Shown one piece after another: positions 6,503 through 11,241 of a stretch of 11,241 bases of DNA. The stretch comes from Hyphomonadaceae bacterium (GTDB taxonomy: Bacteria > Pseudomonadota > Alphaproteobacteria > Caulobacterales > Aquidulcibacteraceae), in assembly GCA_016791325.1 (NCBI GenBank), contig JAEUMU010000170.1, positions 1-11,241 of the forward strand, read 5' to 3'. The position numbers and the translations under genes were made by a program. Position 1 is the stretch's first letter, and each line of letters starts with the position of its first letter. The notes under the pieces are model-generated. The model was not told the DNA's origin. It did not search any database and saw only the letters and a list, made by a program, of their open reading frames with translations.

Positions 6503-8389
6503 TCAGTCCTTGTGCGGCAAATCCATGGGCGGAGGCTCATGCCCCGTCACCACCACGCCGCGACCCAGCTTCGAGTTCCAGATCCCATAGAGGAAGTAAG
6601 TCACCACCGCGATGATCAGGAAGTAGAAGAAGAACAGCTGTACCCGCGGCTCTACACGCGTGATCAGGAATGCGCACGAGATAATGCCGAGGATCGGCGT
6701 GATCGGATAGAACGGCACCTTAAAACCGCGCTTCAGATCAGGCCGCGTACGCCGCAACCACATCACCGCCAGACACACGATGGCGAACGCCGCCAGCGTG
6801 CCGACGCTGGTGAGATCACCCAGCGTGTTGATGTCGAAGAAGGCGGCCGCGCACGCGACGATGACGCCCGTGATGATGGTGTTGATCCATGGCGTCTTGA
6901 AGCGCTTGTGCACATTCGCCAGCACGTTCGGCAGCAGACCATCTTTGCTCATGGTGTAGAAGATGCGCGTCTGGCCGAACATCAGCACCAGGATCACCGA
7001 GGTCAGGCCGGCGATTGCGCCGATTTTGATCGAATAGGCTAGCCAGCCCCATTCCGGCCCGAATGCGTTCACCGCCGTTGCAACGGGCGCGGCCACGTTG
7101 AGCTTGGTGAAGGGGATCACGCCGGTCAGCACGGCGGAGGTCGCCATATAGAGCACCGTGCAGATCAGCAGCGAGCCGAGAATGCCGATCGGCATATCCT
7201 TCTGCGGGTTCTTCGCTTCGCCCGCTGCGGTGGAAACCGCCTCGAAGCCGATATAGGCGAAGAACACGATGGTCGCTGCGCGCAGCACGCCGTCCCACCC
7301 GAAAACGCCGGGTTCGCCGGTCGGTTCGGGGATGAAGGGCTGCCAGTTAGCCGGGTTCACGTATTGCGCGCCGACGACGCAGAAAGCCACGATCACCGCC
7401 ACCTTGATGAAGACGATAACGTTGTTGACCGTCGCCGACTCCGAAACGCCGACAACAAGAAGCAGCATCATCAGAATGACGACCACCACCGCCGGCAGGT
7501 TCGCCACCGAAGCGACAACCAGGTCCGAGGGGATGGGCAGAGGCGCGCCTGCCGGCAATTGCACGATCGAATCTGCCGGCACCGTGACGACCGATCCGGC
7601 CGCCACTTCGCGCAACGCCCCGCCGGCGCCGAGCACTTCCGTCGCGCCCGTCAGCGTGGCCTGGATCGCCGAAGCGATGTGAATGTCGGCGGCGTTGGTC
7701 AGCGCGTAGCCGCCATTGGCCGGATTGACGACGTCGTACTGCGCCAAGCCCGCTTCATGCACGCCGGGAATGGTCGCGCTCGAAGAGGCCAGGAACTGTA
7801 CTTGGCTGCCATCGGCCAGCGTGCCGGTGACGGCGTTGAGGCTGACGGTAGGGTCCACCACCTGGAACGTCGCCGCTTGGCTAACGACAAACTTGCCTGC
7901 GGCCTGGGTGAATTCTGGCGGTATCAGCACGCCAAGATCGTGCATCAAACTGACCGCATATCCCGACCAGCCAACCGCGACCACCGAAGCAGCCAGCCCG
8001 TATTCCAGCAGCAACAGCGCGCCCATGATCCACGCGCCGAACTCGCCAATGGTGGCGTAAGAATACGTGTAGGCGGAGCCGGAAACAGGCAGCGCCGACG
8101 CCATCTCCGCGTAGCAGAGGCCCGCGAACGCACAGACGATGCCGGCAATCACGAAGGAGAGCATCACCGCCGGCCCTGCGTGCAGCGCGGCCGCGTTGCC
8201 CGTGCGCACGAAGATGCCCGCGCCGATGATGCAGCCGATGCCCAGCAGAATGAGATTCAGCGGGCCAAGCGAACGCTTCAACTCGCCATGTTCGTATTCA
8301 GATTGAATCTGATCGACGGATTTGCGCTGAAACAGACGGTTCAGCGGCGAAGCTGCCGGCCTTCCGGCCGGCGTATTTGTGTTTGCCAC
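6503..8389 (-). CDS. APC-family amino acid permease with large extracytoplasmic insertion
   Basis: Inner-membrane amino acid transporter of the APC superfamily, closest in character to the cationic amino acid transporter/YfnA branch; substrate not determinable. Evidence: the helix 1 motif IGCIIGAGIFVRTG (51-64), CYAEMASALPVSGSAY (92-107), FFAYIGFEAVSTAAGEAKNP (about 376-395), the QTRIFYTMSKDGLLP block (473-487), and the C-terminal GFKVPFYPITPILGI (555-569). At 628 residues it is well above the usual 450-550. The excess is a non-membrane segment at about 155-297 between helix 3 (ending WSGYAVSLM) and helix 4 (starting LPAVVVVIL), which topology puts outside the cytoplasmic membrane. The start is GTG 8389 with GAGAGGGG 7 bases upstream. 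It lies 80 bases after folD on the same strand and ends in a strong terminator. Confidence 0.92.
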   Translation of the reverse strand: MANTNTPAGRPAASPLNRLFQRKSVDQIQSEYEHGELKRSLGPLNLILLGIGCIIGAGIFVRTGNAAALHAGPAVMLSFVIAGIVCAFAGLCYAEMASALPVSGSAYTYSYATIGEFGAWIMGALLLLEYGLAASVVAVGWSGYAVSLMHDLGVLIPPEFTQAAGKFVVSQAATFQVVDPTVSLNAVTGTLADGSQVQFLASSSATIPGVHEAGLAQYDVVNPANGGYALTNAADIHIASAIQATLTGATEVLGAGGALREVAAGSVVTVPADSIVQLPAGAPLPIPSDLVVASVANLPAVVVVILMMLLLVVGVSESATVNNVIVFIKVAVIVAFCVVGAQYVNPANWQPFIPEPTGEPGVFGWDGVLRAATIVFFAYIGFEAVSTAAGEAKNPQKDMPIGILGSLLICTVLYMATSAVLTGVIPFTKLNVAAPVATAVNAFGPEWGWLAYSIKIGAIAGLTSVILVLMFGQTRIFYTMSKDGLLPNVLANVHKRFKTPWINTIITGVIVACAAAFFDINTLGDLTSVGTLAAFAIVCLAVMWLRRTRPDLKRGFKVPFYPITPILGIISCAFLITRVEPRVQLFFFYFLIIAVVTYFLYGIWNSKLGRGVVVTGHEPPPMDLPHKD

Positions 8390-8469
8390 AGTCGATCCCC
8401 TCTCCCTGGCATTCGGTTGCCGGGAAGCTAACGGGGCTGTTAGGGGCGCACAAGCGCCGAGGGTCGCAT

Positions 8470-9363
8470 TTAACCCGCCGCCAGCCGCTCAGGGGCGGGC
8501 CATCCCCGTCTCGCACATGCAGCGAGCACGGTATTGCGCAGCAAACAGGCGATCGTCATCGGGCCGACGCCGCCCGGGGAGGGCGTGACGGCGGCGGCGA
8601 CTTGAATCGCTTCCGCAAAGTTCACGTCGCCGACGAGTTTGGTTTTGCCTTCGCCCTTTTCGGGCGCGGGCACCCGGTTGGTGCCGACATCAATGACAAT
8701 GGCGCCTGGGCGTATCCAATCGCCGCGCACCATTTCCGGGCGGCCCACCGCGGCCACCAAAACGTCCGCCCCACGGCACACCATGCGCAGATCGCGGGTC
8801 TTGGAATGGGCGATGGTGACGCTGGCGTTCTGCTCCAGAAACAACAGCGCCGCCGGCTTGCCCACCAGGATCGAGCGCCCGATCACCACCACATTTGCGC
8901 CCGCCAGATCCGGCCGCTCCGTCTTCGCCAGGATCACGCAGCCAACGGGCGTGCAAGGACGAAGGCCCGGCTTACCCAGCACCAGCTTGCCTGCGCTCGC
9001 TTCGGTGAGCCCATCGACATCCTTCATCGGATCGATTGCCGCCAGCACCGCCGGCTCGCTGATATGTTTCGGCAGCGGCAGCTGCACCAGAATGCCGTCA
9101 ATCTCAGGGTCGGCGGAAAGTGCCGCCACTTGCGCGATCAAGGCTTCCTGCGTCGTCTCCTTCGCCAGCCTGATCTCGACGGAGCGCATTCCCGCCTCGG
9201 CCGTCATCTTCACTTTTGACGCCACATAGACGTGGCTGGCCGGGTCATCCCCCACCAGCACCACCGCCAGCGCCGGCTGGCCGGGCAACGCTTTCACCGC
9301 CGCCGCCACATCCGCGCGCACGCCCGCGGCGATGGCTTTTCCGTCGATACTGCGGCCGGTCAT
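8470..9363 (-). CDS. folD: bifunctional methylenetetrahydrofolate dehydrogenase / methenyltetrahydrofolate cyclohydrolase
   Basis: Interconverts 5,10-methylene-, 5,10-methenyl- and 10-formyl-tetrahydrofolate with NADP(H) in the cytoplasm, supplying one-carbon units for purines and formyl-methionine. The 297 residues match the family length. Seen in order: Tyr46 and Lys50 of the catalytic YxxxK (HVYVASK), [11 protein letters not shown] with Gln94, KDVDG (114-118), PCTPVG (136-141), the Rossmann segment [13 protein letters not shown] (158-170), and the signature PGGVGPMT (263-270). The segment after KDVDG reads LTEASAGKL, where many homologues have Asn in place of this Ser; the change looks tolerable. 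ATG 9363 has GGAG at 9371-9374, 7 bases upstream. It follows the DUF167 gene by 43 bases, an arrangement frequent in alphaproteobacteria. Confidence 0.96.
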   Translation of the reverse strand: MTGRSIDGKAIAAGVRADVAAAVKALPGQPALAVVLVGDDPASHVYVASKVKMTAEAGMRSVEIRLAKETTQEALIAQVAALSADPEIDGILVQLPLPKHISEPAVLAAIDPMKDVDGLTEASAGKLVLGKPGLRPCTPVGCVILAKTERPDLAGANVVVIGRSILVGKPAALLFLEQNASVTIAHSKTRDLRMVCRGADVLVAAVGRPEMVRGDWIRPGAIVIDVGTNRVPAPEKGEGKTKLVGDVNFAEAIQVAAAVTPSPGGVGPMTIACLLRNTVLAACARRGWPAPERLAAG

Positions 9364-9406
9364 GGCGGGACTCCGAATCTTGAGCGCGGGCCGGCTTTAC
9401 CACCAC

Positions 9407-9733
9407 TCACGCTTCACCCCAACGCGCCAGGAATGCGGCGATTTCGGCGTGGTCGGCGCCCTCGATCTCCAACACTTTCACGCGCCCGGTATGCCCACGC
9501 ACGATGCGCACCTTGCCTTTGGCGACGCCGTAGGCTTTCGCGATCAGCTCTTCCAGTGCGCGATTGGCTTGGTTGTTTTCCGCCGCCGCGCGCACGCGCG
9601 CCTTCAGCAATGTGGCGCCATTCGCGCTGGTCACGCGACCCTCTATGCGATCGGCCCCGCCTGCGGGCGTGAGCCGCACGCTCAGGCGCCCGCTCAGAGG
9701 ATCGGCCCGCCGCGCAACAAGTTGGCCAGCCAA
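9407..9733 (-). CDS. DUF167 (YggU/UPF0235) family protein
   Basis: A small cytoplasmic protein of unknown function found widely in bacteria. The core is recognisable: SVRLTPAGGADRIEG, then LKARVRAAAENNQANRALEE with the conserved Asn-x-x-Ala-Asn-x-x-Leu pattern, and VRIVRGHTGRVKVLEIEG. The longest reading starts at TTG 9733 (108 residues) and overlaps the end of yggT by 40 bases, with no good Shine-Dalgarno. GTG 9679, just past the yggT stop, is an alternative but begins almost at the conserved core, so the true start is uncertain and translation is probably coupled to yggT. folD follows. The YggT-DUF167 pairing is common in proteobacteria. Confidence 0.88.
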   Translation of the reverse strand: MAGQLVARRADPLSGRLSVRLTPAGGADRIEGRVTSANGATLLKARVRAAAENNQANRALEELIAKAYGVAKGKVRIVRGHTGRVKVLEIEGADHAEIAAFLARWGEA

Positions 9734-10002
9734 GGCAGCACGCTATCGCGTGTGATCGCAAGGATCAGCACCAGCACCAAAACCGAAAGATCGACCCCGG
9801 CGATCGGCGGAATCAGCCGCCGCAGCGGGCGCAGGAACGGATCGGTAATGGCTGAGCAAAAGCGCCAGACCGAATTCACGAACGCGTTGCGCCGGCTCAC
9901 CACGTCAAAGGCGTAAAGCCAGGAAATCACCACATAAACGATCAGGACGATGATCAGCAGGCCCAGGATCGCGTGGAGAATTTGGTAGAGAATGCCGATC
10001 AT
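9694..10002 (-). CDS. YggT family membrane protein
   Basis: An integral inner-membrane protein of the YGGT family, whose biochemical role is not established. The 102 residues hold one YGGT unit: a first helix at about 7-29 (ILHAILGLLIIVLIVYVVI), the linker with DPFLRPLRRLIPPIAGVDLS (54-73), and a second helix at about 73-84. E. coli YggT has two such units, so this is the short single-unit form usual in alphaproteobacteria. ATG 10002 is chosen as the first start in frame; its ribosome binding site is weak. The end overlaps the DUF167 gene. It lies 72 bases downstream of tRNA-Ala on the same strand and could be read through from that promoter or have its own. Confidence 0.9.
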   Translation of the reverse strand: MIGILYQILHAILGLLIIVLIVYVVISWLYAFDVVSRRNAFVNSVWRFCSAITDPFLRPLRRLIPPIAGVDLSVLVLVLILAITRDSVLPWLANLLRGGPIL

Positions 10003-10074
10003 GCCGCCCGCGCCGCCATTGAAACCGTTTCGGGGGGTCTAAACTGCGCCGGCCCCTTAGGGCAACCTGCGCCA

Positions 10075-10150
<76 letters not shown>

Positions 10151-10166
10151 TCACCGTGGGACGCGC

Positions 10167-10196
10167 GATATAGAGCCGGGCCCGGCAGGGCGTCAA
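10167..10196 (-). promoter_or_regulatory. sigma-70 type promoter of tRNA-Ala
   Basis: On the minus strand TTGACG (10191-10196) is followed after 18 bases by TATATC (10167-10172), both close to consensus. Sixteen bases separate the -10 from the mature tRNA 5' end, so transcription should begin near 10160 and leave a leader of about 10 bases. The bases just after the -10 are GCGCG, a GC-rich discriminator of the kind linked to stringent control of stable RNA; that last point is an inference. Confidence 0.75.
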
Positions 10197-10221
10197 CCGG
10201 CGCGCGCGGCGATAGCCGCGT

Positions 10222-10917
10222 TCACCCCAAAGCCCGCGCCAGCGCCCCAATCAGCATCGCCGCGCCCACCACAATAGCGACGACCCTCCATGCAGTCTGT
10301 TCGTCGCGCACACGCTTTTCGCTGGCCGCTTGGGGCAGGGAGGGCGCTTGCCAATCCGGCACGCTTGCGCCCCAGATCATCGCGAACCCCGGGGCGCCGT
10401 CCACCGCCCCGCGGTCCGTGATGGGAAGGTTCGTGCGCTGCGCGATCGCGGCCGCCGCCTCCCCAAAGAACGGCGCCATCATGCGCCGGTCGGCGCCCAG
10501 GGCCAGGCGCCCGCCATCGGCCAGTATCAACACGTAGGCGCGCTGGATCACAGTATTGCCCAGCGCGCGGAACGCCTCCAGACGCGTCTCGATGCCGCGC
10601 ACCGTCGCAAGCGGCAGCACCGCGCTGACCGGCGCCTGCCCAACATACGAACGCCGGCCGGGCAGCTTGAGGTGCAGCCCGCCCGCCCCGTCCAGCGCCA
10701 CGCGCGTGCCCGCGCGCGATAGCGCTTCATCGCAGACAAGCCACGTCATCGCGCCCATAAACAATGCGATAGCGATCAGCAAAACCGCCGCGCCTTCCCC
10801 ATCGTTCACTAACGCGAGACCCGCGATTGAAACCATCAGCGTGGCGAAGCCAAGCAGGCCGGCCATCACCCACATCATCACCACATCGCCCTGGCCGCGA
10901 CGAAGGTCGAAAATCAT
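10222..10917 (-). CDS. hypothetical membrane protein with three predicted helices
   Basis: I do not recognise this 231-residue protein. It has two hydrophobic helices near the N-terminus (about 14-37 and 43-62), a soluble middle part (about 65-195), and a helix at the C-terminus (about 211-229). The middle part looks like a beta-rich domain with a following amphipathic helix: ALDGAGGLHLKLPG, then ATVRGIETRLEAF, then AYVLILADGGRLALGAD and FFGEAAAAIAQRTNL. This layout resembles bacterial PH-like membrane proteins, but that is a guess from pattern only. ATG 10917 is the first start after an in-frame stop, with GGGG about 8 bases upstream. It is divergent from the ABC-F gene and lies upstream of the tRNA on the same strand. 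The frame is open over its whole length and the codon usage matches its neighbours. Confidence 0.75.
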   Translation of the reverse strand: MIFDLRRGQGDVVMMWVMAGLLGFATLMVSIAGLALVNDGEGAAVLLIAIALFMGAMTWLVCDEALSRAGTRVALDGAGGLHLKLPGRRSYVGQAPVSAVLPLATVRGIETRLEAFRALGNTVIQRAYVLILADGGRLALGADRRMMAPFFGEAAAAIAQRTNLPITDRGAVDGAPGFAMIWGASVPDWQAPSLPQAASEKRVRDEQTAWRVVAIVVGAAMLIGALARALG

Positions 10918-11029
10918 GGTGTTTCCCCGCCATTATTGGACGCCTGCTTTCCGTTTCTGTCCAGCGCTGTCTGGCGTGGCGGCAAATCGCCTTGCGCGGC
11001 TGCGCGCGGGCGGCTCTAAGGCAGCCGCC

Positions 11030-11241
11030 ATGCTGGAAATTTCGGACCTGACCTATCGGGTTGGCGCGCGCCCGCTTTTTGAGCACGCCAACGCTTTCAT
11101 AGCCGAGGGCTGGAAAGTTGGGCTTGTGGGGCGGAACGGCACGGGAAAATCCACGCTGCTTCGCCTGATCCGCGAAGAAGTCGGCAAGCCCAACGCCTCA
11201 ATCCGCGTGCGCCGCGGGGCGCGCATGGGTTTCGTCGCCCA
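11030..11241 (+). CDS. ABC-F family ATP-binding protein, 3' end cut by window
   Basis: Only the first 70 codons are present. The protein begins MLEISDLTYRVGARPLFEHA, the usual opening of a soluble duplicated ABC ATPase of the ABC-F type (Uup/YheS/EttA group), and contains the Walker A motif GRNGTGKST (34-42, Lys40). No membrane segment is seen. ABC-F proteins bind the ribosome exit site and relieve stalled translation, or act in DNA or antibiotic-resistance roles; which applies here cannot be told without the second half. ATG 11030 has AAGG at 11018-11021, 8 bases upstream. It is divergent from the hypothetical membrane protein across 112 bases, in which I see no confident promoter or operator. 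Confidence 0.85.
   Translation, partial: MLEISDLTYRVGARPLFEHANAFIAEGWKVGLVGRNGTGKSTLLRLIREEVGKPNASIRVRRGARMGFVA

Noticed and set aside
7364..8431. Open frame of 355 codons antisense to the permease
   Set aside because: Same reason: Arg/His-rich low-complexity translation over a confidently identified transporter gene.
8377..9219. Open frame of 280 codons antisense to folD
   Set aside because: Lies over folD, whose motifs are all present; the antisense translation has no recognisable features.
10021..10031. Short palindrome GAAACCGTTTC upstream of yggT
   Set aside because: Five-base arms around a single base; too short to call an operator without conservation or a known regulator nearby.
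10056..10063. Possible terminator after tRNA-Ala (GCCC/GGGC hairpin)
   Set aside because: Only four pairs and no T tract directly after it, so it cannot be supported as an intrinsic terminator.

Overview
The window reads as an ordinary, densely packed stretch of a GC-rich (roughly 60-65% by eye) alphaproteobacterial chromosome. The evidence is the yggT-DUF167-folD cluster, a cyanide-insensitive-type cytochrome bd operon ending in a DUF2474 gene, a 3-hydroxybutyrate dehydrogenase of the type used in polyhydroxybutyrate (PHB) metabolism, and a small Tat-exported FliL-like protein. The last hints at Caulobacterales or Hyphomonadaceae-like bacteria, but that placement is an inference. I see no mobile element, CRISPR array, phage gene or clear sign of recent transfer.

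Layout from left to right. (1) On the + strand: the 3' part of a 3-hydroxybutyrate dehydrogenase gene, cut by the window edge; a patatin-like lipid hydrolase gene whose GTG start overlaps its stop; and a small exported protein with a twin-arginine signal. (2) On the - strand: a short-chain dehydrogenase followed by a four-cysteine lipoprotein, convergent with the exported protein and only 3 bases from it. (3) On the + strand, divergent from the dehydrogenase: cydA, cydB and a 49-residue DUF2474 membrane peptide, together a quinol oxidase operon of the short Q-loop type. Its last gene overlaps by 11 bases the end of a convergent pterin-4a-carbinolamine dehydratase gene. (4) On the - strand, read from the high-coordinate end: a hypothetical three-helix membrane protein, tRNA-Ala(CGC) with a clear promoter, yggT, a DUF167 protein, folD, and an APC-family amino acid permease closed by a strong intrinsic terminator. 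(5) At the right edge on the + strand: the start of an ABC-F ATPase gene.

Functionally this is housekeeping and metabolism: PHB monomer oxidation with a companion hydrolase, a high-affinity respiratory oxidase, one-carbon folate metabolism, pterin recycling, amino acid uptake and translation. I did not find a convincing undescribed system. The most unusual item is a large extra domain of about 140 residues in the extracytoplasmic loop between helices 3 and 4 of the amino acid permease. Lesser points are the dehydrogenase-patatin coupling and the uncharacterised small exported and membrane proteins. No stretch longer than 300 bases lacks a gene; the longest gaps are about 112 bases (10918-11029) and 106 bases (3459-3564).
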